From assembly GCF_001724815.1 (NCBI RefSeq), contig NZ_MEDO01000004.1, positions 1-64,000 of the forward strand: DNA of 64,000 bases, written 5' to 3'. The position numbers and the translations under genes are program-made. The stretch is from Arenimonas sp. SCN 70-307. Its GTDB lineage: Bacteria > Pseudomonadota > Gammaproteobacteria > Xanthomonadales > Xanthomonadaceae. The notes under the pieces are model-generated. The model did not search any database. It was not told where the DNA came from and saw only the letters and a list, made by a program, of their open reading frames with translations. Shown here in pieces: positions 6,902-20,813 of this stretch; the stretch's first letter is position 1, and every line of letters begins with the position of its first letter.

Positions 6902-9772
6902 ATGGCGACGCCCGGCCGCCCCAGGTTCGGCATCCGGGTGCAGCTGCTGGGCCTGTTCGGCCTGTTGCTGCTCACCGGTGCGGCGGTGCTGGGCCTGGAC
7001 GAGTACGAGCGCCAGCTCAACCAGCAGGTGCTGGTCGAACTCAAGGACGAATCCCTGGCCGGCCTGCGCCGCATCAAGGCGGTGTCCGACGCCTACGGCA
7101 TGGACATCGTCGACACCACCTTCCGCGTGCGCAACGACCTGATCAGCTGGGAAGAGGGCGTGCAGGTGGTCGACCACGCCCGCCTGCGCATCCGCGACCA
7201 CTGGCAGGCGCTGGAAAGCATGCCGCTGACCGAGGAGCAGGCGCAGATCTTCGCCCAGGTGGCGCGCGCCCGGCAGCGCGCCGACACGGCGGCCGAAACG
7301 CTGCGGCAGATCCTGCTGCAGAAGGACATCGTGGCGCTCGGCCGCTTCGCCGACACCGAGCTCTACCCGGCCATCGACCCGGTCACCACGCGGATGAAGC
7401 ACCTGGGCGACCTGGAGATGATCGAGGCCGAGCAGAAAGTGCGCGCCCAGGCCAAGCGCGCCCAGCGCGCCGCCTGGATCCGCACCTCGCTGAGTTTCGC
7501 CACACTGCTGGTGGTGGCGCTGGTGGGCCGCAAGCTGCTGCGGAACATCTACAAGGGCGTGGAATCGCTGACCGCGCTGGCCCAGCAGATGCGCCGGCAC
7601 GACTACCAGGGCAAGCCGCGCTACGAGCCCGAGGGTGAACTGGGCGAGGTGATGGACGCCTTCCTGGCCATGCGCGACGACGTGCGCAAGGTCGAGGCCG
7701 AACTCAACGAACAACTGGCCCGCAACGAGCAGGTGCGGGCGGCGCTGCAGGAGCGCGAGCTTTTCCAGCGCTCGCTGTTCGCCGCGGCGCGCGTCGCCAT
7801 CATGTCCATGGACGGCGAGGGCCGCTTCACCAGCTTCAACCCGCAGGCCGAGCGCCTGACCGGCCACCGCGCCGACCAGGTCAGCGGCCGCGCCGGCCTG
7901 GACCTGCTGGTGCGCCCGGACGAGATCGAAAAGCTCTCGGCGCGGCTCACCGCCGCCAGCGACCAGCCGGTGCCGGCCGACGCGCGCCTGTTCACGCGCC
8001 TGATCGACCAGGCGCCCGAGCCGATGGAGCTGTGCTTCCTGCGCAAGGACGGCAGCGAGGTGCCGGTGCTGCTGGCCACTTCGGCCATGCGCGACGCCAC
8101 CGGGCGCACGGTCGGCTACCTGGCGGTGGCCACCGACCTCACCCAGATCAAGCAGCTCGAGCAGCGCCTGCGCGCTTCCGAAGCACGCGCGCTGGAGGCC
8201 AGCGACGCCAAGTCGAACTTCGTGGCCGCCATGAGCCACGAGATCCGCACGCCGATGATCGGCGTCACCGGCATGCTCGAGGTGCTCGAGCACAGCCCGC
8301 TCGACGAGGAGCAGCGCCGCACCATCGAGGTCATCCGGCAGTCGGCGCGTTCGCTGCTGCAGATCATCGGCGACATCCTGGACTTCTCCAAGGTCGAGGC
8401 CGGCCGGCTCGAGCTCTCGCCCACCACCATCTCGCTGCCGCGGCTGCTGCAGTCCACCGTGGCCAACTTCAGCGGTTCGGCTTCGTCCAAGGGCCTGGTG
8501 CTGCTGTGCGAGGTGGACGACCGCATCGGCCCGGCCCACCGCGCCGACGGCCTGCGGCTGCGGCAGATCCTGTCGAACTTCCTGTCCAACGCCATCAAGT
8601 TCACCGAGAAGGGCGTGGTGGAGGCGGCGCTGGAATGGCAGGGCCGCGAGGGCGAGGGCGACCGCGTTTGCTTCCGCATCACCGACACCGGCATCGGCGT
8701 CACCGCCGAGCAGCAGGCGCGGCTGTTCCAGCCCTTCCAGCAGGCCGAGGGCAGCACCACGCGGCGTTTCGGCGGCACCGGCCTGGGCCTGGTGATCTCG
8801 CGCCGCCTGGCCGAACTGATGGGCGGCGAGATCCACATGGAAAGCACGCCGGGGGCCGGCACGACGCTGCGCCTGGTGCTGGTGCTGCCGCGTGGCCACG
8901 AGGAGGAGCTCGAGCCCGAGGCCGCGCCCGGCCCGGCCTCGGGCTTCCTGGCCCGGCCGCTGCCTTCGGTCGAGCAGGCGCTGGCCGAGCGCAGCCTGGT
9001 GCTGGTGGTGGACGACCACCCGACCAACCGCCTGGTCGTGGCGCGCCAGCTGGCCCTGGCCGGCTACGCCAGCGAAAGCGCCGAGGACGGCCGCAAGGGC
9101 CTGGAGGCCTGGCGCAGCGGCCGCTACGCGCTGGTGCTGTCGGACGTGCACATGCCCGAGATGGACGGCTACGAATTCGCCCGCGCGCTTCGCGCCGACG
9201 AGGCCGCGCGCCGGCTGCCGCGCACGCCGGTGGTGGCGCTCACCGCGGCGGCGCTCAAGGGCGAAGCCGAACGCTGCATCGCCGCCGGCATGGACGCCTA
9301 CCTCGCCAAGCCGGTGTCGATCCCCGAACTGGTGGCCACGCTGCAGCGGTGGCTGCCGCACACCGTGCCGCTGGCCGGCGACGTGCGCGCCGCCGCGCCG
9401 CTGCCGCAGCTCACGGGCGATCCGCTGCCGCTGGACCCGTCGGTGCTGGCGCCGCTGACCGGCGGCGACCCGGAGGCGACGAAGGAAGTGCTGGACGATT
9501 TCCTGGCCACCACCGAATCGGACATGGCCCCGCTGCGCAGTGCCCGCGCCGGCGGCGACCTCGCCGCGCTGGCGCGGCAGGCGCACAAGGTGAAAGGCGC
9601 CGCGCGCCTGGTGGGCGCGATGCCGCTGGGCGAAGCCGCCGCCGCGGTGGAAGCGGCGGCCAAGGCCGGCGAATGGGACCAGGTGCTGCCCTGCGTCGCC
9701 GACCTCGAAACCGCCTTCGAGCGCCTCAAGCGCCATCTGGCGAACCAGGTTGATTTTATCCAACCAGGTTGA
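6902..9772 (+). CDS. tripartite hybrid sensor histidine kinase (TM-PAS-HK-REC-HPt)
   Basis: Membrane sensor kinase of 956 aa. Domains in order: membrane segment (about 12-32), periplasmic helical sensor (33-190), second membrane segment (about 195-210), HAMP-like linker and coiled coil (210-290), PAS domain (about 290-415), HisKA with His446 in MSHEIRTPM, HATPase with the N box LSNAIKFTEKG and GTGLGL, receiver with Asp748 in LSDVHMPEMDG and Lys803 in LAKPVS, and a C-terminal HPt domain with His895 in AHKVKGAARLVG. This is a BarA/ArcB-type phosphorelay kinase. It follows the REC-EAL gene by 6 bp and most likely phosphorylates it, so signal input sets c-di-GMP breakdown. The last eight residues (QVDFIQPG) and the stop lie inside a long palindromic repeat and are not part of the HPt fold. 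Confidence 0.9.
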   Translation: MATPGRPRFGIRVQLLGLFGLLLLTGAAVLGLDEYERQLNQQVLVELKDESLAGLRRIKAVSDAYGMDIVDTTFRVRNDLISWEEGVQVVDHARLRIRDHWQALESMPLTEEQAQIFAQVARARQRADTAAETLRQILLQKDIVALGRFADTELYPAIDPVTTRMKHLGDLEMIEAEQKVRAQAKRAQRAAWIRTSLSFATLLVVALVGRKLLRNIYKGVESLTALAQQMRRHDYQGKPRYEPEGELGEVMDAFLAMRDDVRKVEAELNEQLARNEQVRAALQERELFQRSLFAAARVAIMSMDGEGRFTSFNPQAERLTGHRADQVSGRAGLDLLVRPDEIEKLSARLTAASDQPVPADARLFTRLIDQAPEPMELCFLRKDGSEVPVLLATSAMRDATGRTVGYLAVATDLTQIKQLEQRLRASEARALEASDAKSNFVAAMSHEIRTPMIGVTGMLEVLEHSPLDEEQRRTIEVIRQSARSLLQIIGDILDFSKVEAGRLELSPTTISLPRLLQSTVANFSGSASSKGLVLLCEVDDRIGPAHRADGLRLRQILSNFLSNAIKFTEKGVVEAALEWQGREGEGDRVCFRITDTGIGVTAEQQARLFQPFQQAEGSTTRRFGGTGLGLVISRRLAELMGGEIHMESTPGAGTTLRLVLVLPRGHEEELEPEAAPGPASGFLARPLPSVEQALAERSLVLVVDDHPTNRLVVARQLALAGYASESAEDGRKGLEAWRSGRYALVLSDVHMPEMDGYEFARALRADEAARRLPRTPVVALTAAALKGEAERCIAAGMDAYLAKPVSIPELVATLQRWLPHTVPLAGDVRAAAPLPQLTGDPLPLDPSVLAPLTGGDPEATKEVLDDFLATTESDMAPLRSARAGGDLAALARQAHKVKGAARLVGAMPLGEAAAAVEAAAKAGEWDQVLPCVADLETAFERLKRHLANQVDFIQPG

Positions 9773-9821
9773 ATTTGCCTGGGGCAAATTCAACCTGGTT
9801 GGATAAAATCAACCTGGTTCG
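9741..9821. repeat. perfect 39-bp palindrome spanning the kinase stop codon
   Basis: The arms 9741-9779 and 9783-9821 are exact reverse complements around a 3-nt loop TGG. Each arm contains two near-copies of AACCAGGTTGA followed by a T-rich block. The left arm encodes the end of the hybrid kinase including TGA. The unit AACCAGGTTGAATT matches 9 of 14 positions of GGTCAGGTTCACTT found in three other palindromes of this window. In RNA it would be a very strong hairpin and could terminate transcription or protect the mRNA end, though no clear T run follows. Confidence 0.85.
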
Positions 9822-9891
9822 TCGGCTTTCGTTGACGCTGGGGCGATTTGCGGCTCTCATTGGGCGCAACTGATCCACGGCGAGGCGAAAC

Positions 9892-10569
9892 GTGTTCCAG
9901 ATCAACCCGGCCTTTGCCGTCCCGCTGGTGATGGCCAGGCTCGACGATTGCCAGGCGCTCAACGCCGAACTGCGCGCGCTGTTCCTCGAGAAGGAAGCCC
10001 AGGGCGACAAGTACCGCAACCCCGAGCCGCTGGTGTACCGCAACGATGCCCTGTTCGAGAGCAACTTCCGGCTCTTCGACTGGCCGCAGCCCTGCATCGC
10101 CCAGCTGCGCACCTTCTGCCTGCGCAACCTCTACCGCGCCATCGGCGAGCTCAACGGCTACGACCAGGCGATGCTGCAGAAGCTGCACATCTCGGTCGAG
10201 TCGTGGTTCCACATCGCCCGCCGCGGCGGCTACTTCGGCGCGCACAACCACGCCATGCACTCGTGGTCGGGCGTGTACTGCGTCAAGCACGAGGACGACG
10301 ACCCGAAGTCCAGCTCGGGCCTGCTCACCTTCATGTACCCCAACTCGGCCGCCTCGATGTTCCTGGACATGTCGCTGGCGGGCATGAAGGGCCAGTACGC
10401 GCTCAGCCCGCGCATGCTGCGGCTCGAGGCCGGCCAGCTGGTGCTGTTCCCCTCCTGGCTGCTGCACGAGGTGCTGCCCTACGACGGCACCAGCGAGCGC
10501 ATCACCGTGGCCTTCAACGCCCGCTTCGCGCTCGAGGGCGCGCGCCCGGCCGAGGTGCCGCTGGGCTGA
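9892..10569 (+). CDS. putative 2-oxoglutarate/Fe(II)-dependent oxygenase
   Basis: Soluble protein of 225 aa resembling the small family of putative 2OG-Fe(II) oxygenases (Pfam 2OG-FeII_Oxy_5 type). The typical features are the iron-site region HNHAMHSWSGVYCV, where His residues precede an S-G-V-Y strand, and the late motif FPSWLLHEVLPY, where the second His sits in PSWLxHxVxP. The Arg in SERITVAFNARF is a candidate 2-oxoglutarate carboxylate ligand. Start is GTG 9892 with GGCGAGG upstream. The substrate is unknown; relatives hydroxylate small molecules or protein side chains. It is followed 16 bp later by an auxin-efflux-carrier-type transporter, probably in the same transcript. Confidence 0.75.
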   Translation: MFQINPAFAVPLVMARLDDCQALNAELRALFLEKEAQGDKYRNPEPLVYRNDALFESNFRLFDWPQPCIAQLRTFCLRNLYRAIGELNGYDQAMLQKLHISVESWFHIARRGGYFGAHNHAMHSWSGVYCVKHEDDDPKSSSGLLTFMYPNSAASMFLDMSLAGMKGQYALSPRMLRLEAGQLVLFPSWLLHEVLPYDGTSERITVAFNARFALEGARPAEVPLG

Positions 10570-10585
10570 GCCCGGCGGCCGCGCC

Positions 10586-11503
10586 ATGGATGCCTTCTGG
10601 CTGATCCTGGCGATGCTGGGGCTGGGGCTCGGCTTCCAGCACCTGCGCACCTTCCCGGACAACGCCGCGGAAGTGCTCAACAAGGTGGTGCTCTACGTCT
10701 GCCTGCCGGCGGCGGTGCTGCTGTACGCGCCGCGCCTGCAGCTGGGTGCCGGCGTGCTGGCAGTGGCGGCCGTGCCCTGGGCGCTGGTGGGCGTCACCGT
10801 GCTGGCCGTGGCCGGCCTCACGCGCCTGCTGGGCCTGCGTCGCGACGAGAAGGCGGTGCTGCTGCTGTGCGTGGCCCTGGGCAACACCAGCTTCCTGGGC
10901 TACCCGCTGGTGCGCGCCCTGCTGGGCGAAGACGCGCTGCCCTACGCGGTGGTGTACGACCAGTTCGGCGCCTTCCTCATCCTCTCCACCTTCGGCCTCT
11001 ACGTGCTGGCGCGCTACGGCGGCGACGCCGACCCCACCGCGCGCGAGATCGGCCGCCGCATCGTCACCTTCCCGCCCTTCCTGGCGATGGTCTTCGGCCT
11101 GACGCTGATGCCGGCCGAGCCGCCCGCGTGGATCGCCGGGGGCCTGCAGCGCCTGTCCGATGCACTGCTGCCGCTGGTGGTGCTGGCGATCGGCCTGGGC
11201 CTGAAGCTGAAACTGCCGCGCGACGAGCTCAGGCCGCTGGCCGCGGGCCTCACGCTCAAGCTCGGGGTGATGCCGGCCGTCGCGCTGGCACTCGTGTGGC
11301 TGCTGCCGCTGGGTCTGGAGCCGGTGGCGCGCGACACCGTCGTGCTCGAATCCGCCATGCCGCCCATGGTCACCGCCGCCGCCTTGGCGATATCGCACAG
11401 GCTCGCCCCCGGCCTGGCGTCGGCGATGGTGGGCTACGGCATCCTGCTTTCACTCGCCACCCTGCCCGCCTGGACCTGGCTCCTCAAAGCCATGCCCCTG
11501 TAG
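10586..11503 (+). CDS. AEC-family (auxin efflux carrier-like) transporter
   Basis: Integral inner-membrane protein of 305 aa with about ten hydrophobic segments and the layout of the AEC/PF03547 family: two five-helix repeats, conserved GNTSFLGYPLVRALLG in the fourth/fifth-helix region and VVYDQFG soon after. Bacterial members export or exchange organic acids such as malate or malonate; the substrate here cannot be read. The gene begins 16 bp after the putative 2OG oxygenase, suggesting an operon and possibly a shared dicarboxylate theme. Its stop codon TAG (11501-11503) lies within a TGTAGGAGCGGC motif like the head of the REP element at 13047. It converges on the Ycf46-like gene, leaving only 7 bp between the two stops. 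Confidence 0.85.
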   Translation: MDAFWLILAMLGLGLGFQHLRTFPDNAAEVLNKVVLYVCLPAAVLLYAPRLQLGAGVLAVAAVPWALVGVTVLAVAGLTRLLGLRRDEKAVLLLCVALGNTSFLGYPLVRALLGEDALPYAVVYDQFGAFLILSTFGLYVLARYGGDADPTAREIGRRIVTFPPFLAMVFGLTLMPAEPPAWIAGGLQRLSDALLPLVVLAIGLGLKLKLPRDELRPLAAGLTLKLGVMPAVALALVWLLPLGLEPVARDTVVLESAMPPMVTAAALAISHRLAPGLASAMVGYGILLSLATLPAWTWLLKAMPL

Positions 11504-11510
11504 GAGCGGC
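11499..11510 (+). repeat. solitary REP-head motif
   Basis: The 12-mer TGTAGGAGCGGC matches the conserved head of the REP pair at 13047-13125 (TGTAGGAGCGCC) but lacks the following hairpin. It supplies the stop codon of the AEC transporter. It may be a degraded element or coincidence. Confidence 0.4.
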
Positions 11511-12998
11511 TCAGTCGGCGGGCACGGTGCGGCCGCGGGCCCACTCGCGCAGCGCGTTGACCTGTTCGGCCATCAGCACGCTCAGCGGGCGGGTGGCCTT
11601 CACTTCCGACAGCACGCGCGCCTCGTCGACCGGCAGGCCGTCGGCGTGCGCGGCGTAGAGCGCGCTCACCACGGCCTGCTCGATCTCGGCGCCGGAGAAA
11701 CCGTCGGTGGCCTGCGCCAGCGCATCGAGCGAAAAGCCTTCCCAGTCCACCTCGCGGCGCGCCAGGTGCAGGCGGAAGATTTCGGCGCGGGCGCCGTGGT
11801 CGGGCAGGTCCACGAAGAAGATCTCGTCGAAGCGGCCCTTGCGCAGCAGCTCCGGCGGCAGGTCGTGGACTGCATTCGCGGTCGCCACCAGGAACACCTT
11901 CGACTTGCGCTCGGCCATCCAGGTGAGGAAATAACCCAGCACGCGCCGCGACACGCCGCCGTCCTCGCTGCTGCCGCTGGCGGCCAGGCCCTTCTCCAGC
12001 TCGTCGATCCACAGCACGCAGGGCGCCAGCTGCTCGGCCGAGGCCAGGGCGTCGCGCAGGTTCTTCTCGGTTTCGCCGTGGTACTTGTTGTAGAGCGTGC
12101 CGAAATCCAGGCGCACCAGCGGCACGCCGAAACCGCCGGCCACGGCCTTGGCCGCCAGCGACTTGCCGCAGCCCTGCACGCCCAGCAGCAGCATGCCCTT
12201 GGGCGGGTCCAGGCCCGGCGGCAGGTTGTCGGCGGTGAAGGCGGCGCGGCGCTGGTTCACCCAGGCCTTCAGGCGCGCGAGCCCGGCCACGTCGGCGAAC
12301 TGCGCGGTGTCGTATTCGAAATGCAGGTGGCCGGACTTGTTGAGCAGCTCGAACTTGAGCTTGGCCAGCTCGGGCAGGTCGCCCAGGCGCAGGGCGCCGT
12401 CGCTGAAGATCAGGTGCCGCGCCAGCCGGCGCGCCTCGGTGAGCGACAGCCCGCGCAGGTTGCGCACGATGGCCTTGAGCGCGTCCTGGTCCACCTCGAC
12501 CCGGCGGCCGCCGTGCTCGCGCATGTAGATCGCCGCCTCGTCCTGCACCACCTTCAGCAGCGCGCGTTCGTCCGGCAGGCGCAGGCTGAAGCGCACCGCC
12601 AGGTGCTCGAGGTCGGGCGGCAGCTCGATCTTCGCGCCCACCAGCACCAGGGTGTGCTCCTTGCTGCCGCGGCGCTCGAGCGTCTCGCGCAGCAGGCGCT
12701 GGGTGGTGGCGTAGCCCAGGTAGGGGTGGAAATCGAGAAGCAGGCAGACGCTGCGCTGGTCGAGCCCGCGGATGGCGCGGATCGTGGTGGTGGCGTCGGG
12801 TGGCGCCAGCGGCGGATCCTCGCCGTCGAGGTCGACGCGACGCAGACCCTCGGTGATCGACCAGCGGTACAGCGGCCGCCACACGTTCATCAGCAGGTGC
12901 CGGAACAGGTCCACCACCCGCCCCTCGTCCGGCGTCTCGATGACGATCAGCGCCGTGTTGGCGCGCACCAGCGAGGTCAGGTCCTGCAGCTCACTCAT
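11511..12998 (-). CDS. Ycf46-like AAA ATPase
   Basis: Cytosolic AAA+ ATPase of 495 aa, the usual length of the Ycf46 family. The N-terminal half (about 1-240) is the family-specific domain. The AAA module begins near residue 260, with Walker A GVQGCGKSLAAKA, Walker B CVLWIDELEKG, sensor region VFLVATANAVHDLP and the second arginine region RKGRFDEIFFVDLP. Ycf46 proteins are known from cyanobacteria, where one member influences inorganic carbon use; the role in proteobacteria is not settled. ATG 12998 begins MSELQDLTSLVRANTALI as in the family; the longer open frame upstream runs through a REP element and is rejected. Convergent with the AEC transporter. Confidence 0.88.
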   Translation of the reverse strand: MSELQDLTSLVRANTALIVIETPDEGRVVDLFRHLLMNVWRPLYRWSITEGLRRVDLDGEDPPLAPPDATTTIRAIRGLDQRSVCLLLDFHPYLGYATTQRLLRETLERRGSKEHTLVLVGAKIELPPDLEHLAVRFSLRLPDERALLKVVQDEAAIYMREHGGRRVEVDQDALKAIVRNLRGLSLTEARRLARHLIFSDGALRLGDLPELAKLKFELLNKSGHLHFEYDTAQFADVAGLARLKAWVNQRRAAFTADNLPPGLDPPKGMLLLGVQGCGKSLAAKAVAGGFGVPLVRLDFGTLYNKYHGETEKNLRDALASAEQLAPCVLWIDELEKGLAASGSSEDGGVSRRVLGYFLTWMAERKSKVFLVATANAVHDLPPELLRKGRFDEIFFVDLPDHGARAEIFRLHLARREVDWEGFSLDALAQATDGFSGAEIEQAVVSALYAAHADGLPVDEARVLSEVKATRPLSVLMAEQVNALREWARGRTVPAD

Positions 12999-13046
12999 CG
13001 ATGGTCCCCGGGCAAGAACGCCAAGGGTATCCAATTCGAAGCCCCT

Positions 13047-18972
<5,926 letters not shown>

Positions 18973-19098
18973 GCGCCCCCCGTGGAAACGGTGTGTCACC
19001 CCACGCTCACACACGCGTCTAGAGTTTCTGCTCGGCAACCTTCCCCGGCCGCCGCCGGCCGGGGTAGAGTGGCCCCACGTCCCGCTGCGGAGCCCGGC

Positions 19099-19731
19099 AT
19101 GCGCACGATCCTGGTCGCAAGTTCGAAGGGAGGCGCCGGCAAGTCCACGGTCGCCACCAACCTGGCGGCGCACTTCGCGCTCGAGGGCAAGGCCACGGCC
19201 ATCCTCGACGCCGACAAGCAGAAGTCCTCGACGCACTGGTGCGAAAAGCGCGCCCAGATGGCCTCGGCCGTGCTGCCGCTCGATGGCTGCCGGCGCAACT
19301 GGGACAAGCACCTGCCCGAGGGCATCCAGCGCCTGGTGGTGGACGCCGCCGCCGGCGCCATGGGCCCCGACCTCACCGCCGTGCTCGACATCGCCGACGC
19401 GGTGGTGGTGCCGGTGCTGCCCTCGGCCATCGACATCGAGGCCACCGTGCCTTTCCTCGACAGCCTGGTCGCCCATCCGCGGGTGAAGAAGGGCAAGCTG
19501 CCCGTCGGCCTGGTCGGCAACCGCCTCAAGCCCTGGACCAGCGCGTCGCAGCAGGCCATGGAGCAGCTGCAGGCCTGGCCGTATCCGCTGGTGGCCCAGC
19601 TGCGCGACACCCAGGCCTACGTGCTGCTGGCCGGCCTGGGCAAGTCGGTGTTCGATTACCACTCCGAGCAGGTGCGCAGCCACCAGGACGACTGGGCGCC
19701 GCTGCTGAAGTGGCTGAGAAAATCCCTCTGA
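19099..19731 (+). CDS. orphan ParA-like ATPase
   Basis: Cytosolic P-loop ATPase of 210 aa in the ParA/MinD superfamily. It begins MRTILVASSKGGAGKSTVATNLA with the deviant Walker A KGGAGKST, has LDADKQKSSTHWCEKRA as the switch I region (the normal ParA pattern is D-x-D-P-Q; here D-A-D-K-Q-K-S) and LVVDAAAGAMGPDL as the switch II region. No parB-like or parS-like partner is next to it, so it is likely an orphan with a positioning or regulatory role rather than a chromosome-partition ParA. A TAGAGT box at 19065-19070 is a candidate -10, preceded by the palindrome CCCCGGCC-N6-GGCCGGGG (19043-19064). It is divergent from gltB and 16 bp upstream of sixA. Confidence 0.85.
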   Translation: MRTILVASSKGGAGKSTVATNLAAHFALEGKATAILDADKQKSSTHWCEKRAQMASAVLPLDGCRRNWDKHLPEGIQRLVVDAAAGAMGPDLTAVLDIADAVVVPVLPSAIDIEATVPFLDSLVAHPRVKKGKLPVGLVGNRLKPWTSASQQAMEQLQAWPYPLVAQLRDTQAYVLLAGLGKSVFDYHSEQVRSHQDDWAPLLKWLRKSL

Positions 19732-19747
19732 GCCGACAAGGACCGTC

Positions 19748-20224
19748 ATGCGCGAACTGATCCTGCTGCGCCACGCCCACGCCGAACCGGCCGCCCCCGG
19801 CCAGGACGACCTCGACCGCCCGCTGTCGCTGCAGGGCCAGGCCGAGGCCGAGGCCGCCGGGCGCTGGTTGCGCGAGCACGGCTACCTGCCCGACCGCGTG
19901 CTGGTGTCGCCGGCGCGGCGCACCCGCGAGACCTGCGAGACGGTGATGGCCGCGCTGGGCTACGTCGAGTGCCGGCAGGAGCCGCGCATCTACGACGCCA
20001 CGCCGGGCCGCCTGATGCAGGTGGCCGACGACAACCGCGACCAGGCGCGCCTGCTGATGGTCGGCCACAACCCCGGCTTCGAGCAGCTGGCGGCCCTGCT
20101 GTCCTCGGGCCAGTCGGGCGATTTCCGCGGCATGCCGGCCGGCGCCGTCGCGGTGCTGCAGATGCCCGAGGACGCCGGCTTCGAGCCCGGCATCGCCCGG
20201 CTCACCGCCTTCTGGTGGCCCTGA
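19748..20224 (+). CDS. sixA: SixA-type phosphohistidine phosphatase
   Basis: Histidine-phosphatase-superfamily protein of 158 aa, the size of SixA. The catalytic His9 lies in LLRHAHAEP (RHG/RHA motif), Arg and Ser in VSPARRTRET, and the second catalytic His in VGHNPGFEQL. In E. coli SixA removes phosphate from the HPt domain of the ArcB hybrid kinase and from PtsN-related phosphotransfer proteins. An HPt-bearing hybrid kinase is encoded elsewhere in this window (6902-9772), though no link can be shown. Sits in a string of same-strand genes with the ParA-like ATPase upstream (16 bp) and the YceI-like gene downstream (4 bp). Confidence 0.9.
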   Translation: MRELILLRHAHAEPAAPGQDDLDRPLSLQGQAEAEAAGRWLREHGYLPDRVLVSPARRTRETCETVMAALGYVECRQEPRIYDATPGRLMQVADDNRDQARLLMVGHNPGFEQLAALLSSGQSGDFRGMPAGAVAVLQMPEDAGFEPGIARLTAFWWP

Positions 20225-20228
20225 GCGG

Positions 20229-20813
20229 ATGAACCCGCGCGCCGGGCTGGTCCTGGCGGCCTCCCTGCTGCTGCCTGCGGCGGCCGCGGCCCAGGCACCA
20301 GGGCCGGAACCGGCGCCCCAGCTAGACAGCCAGCAGTCGCGCGCCACCATCGAGGTCGACCTGCGTGTCGGTGGCCGGGTGGAGGGCGTCTTCGGCCGCC
20401 TCGAGGGCGAACTCGAACGCCTGCCCGGCGGCCAGCTCAAGGTCTCGGTGCGGCTCGACGCCCAGGGCCTGGTGCTCGACGGCCCGGAATGGATGGCGCG
20501 CTCGATGCGCTCGCCCAAGTTCCTCGACGTGCAGGCCCACCCCTGGATCCACTTCCGCTCGGCGCCCTTCGAGCCCGCCCTGGTCGAAGCCGGCGGCGTG
20601 ATGGCCGGCGAGCTCGAGCTGCGCGAGGTGCGCCGGCCCGTGCGTTTCGAGGTGGACCCGGAAAGCTGCGACGCCCCCGGCTACGACTGCGACATCCACG
20701 TTTCGGGCGAGGTCAGCCGCCGCGAATTCGGAATGGACGCTTACCGGGTGTGGCTCAAGGACGAAGTAGGCTTCGACTTCCGGGTGCGCCTGCGGCAACC
20801 TGAGCCGCGATGA
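20229..20813 (+). CDS. YceI-family periplasmic protein
   Basis: Exported protein of 194 aa: signal peptide about residues 1-22 ending AAAAAQA, then a YceI-like lipocalin-type barrel that in known members binds polyisoprenoid lipids in the periplasm. Visible family features are the conserved AxSxxxKFLDVQAHPWIHFRS-like segment (here SMRSPKFLDVQAHPWI), the GxLxLrxvxrPVxFxV strand (GELELREVRRPVRFEV) and GEVSRREFGMDAY near the end. Two cysteines in ESCDAPGYDCDIH could form a disulfide. The stop overlaps the start of the phospholipase-D lipoprotein gene by 4 bp, so the two are probably co-translated. Ligand unknown. Confidence 0.85.
   Translation: MNPRAGLVLAASLLLPAAAAAQAPGPEPAPQLDSQQSRATIEVDLRVGGRVEGVFGRLEGELERLPGGQLKVSVRLDAQGLVLDGPEWMARSMRSPKFLDVQAHPWIHFRSAPFEPALVEAGGVMAGELELREVRRPVRFEVDPESCDAPGYDCDIHVSGEVSRREFGMDAYRVWLKDEVGFDFRVRLRQPEPR

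Noticed and set aside
5696-9793. Open frame of 1365 codons on the minus strand
   Set aside because: It is antisense to the REC-EAL and hybrid kinase genes. Its translation is a His/Arg/Gly/Ala-rich sequence without domains, typical of a mirror frame in GC-rich coding DNA.
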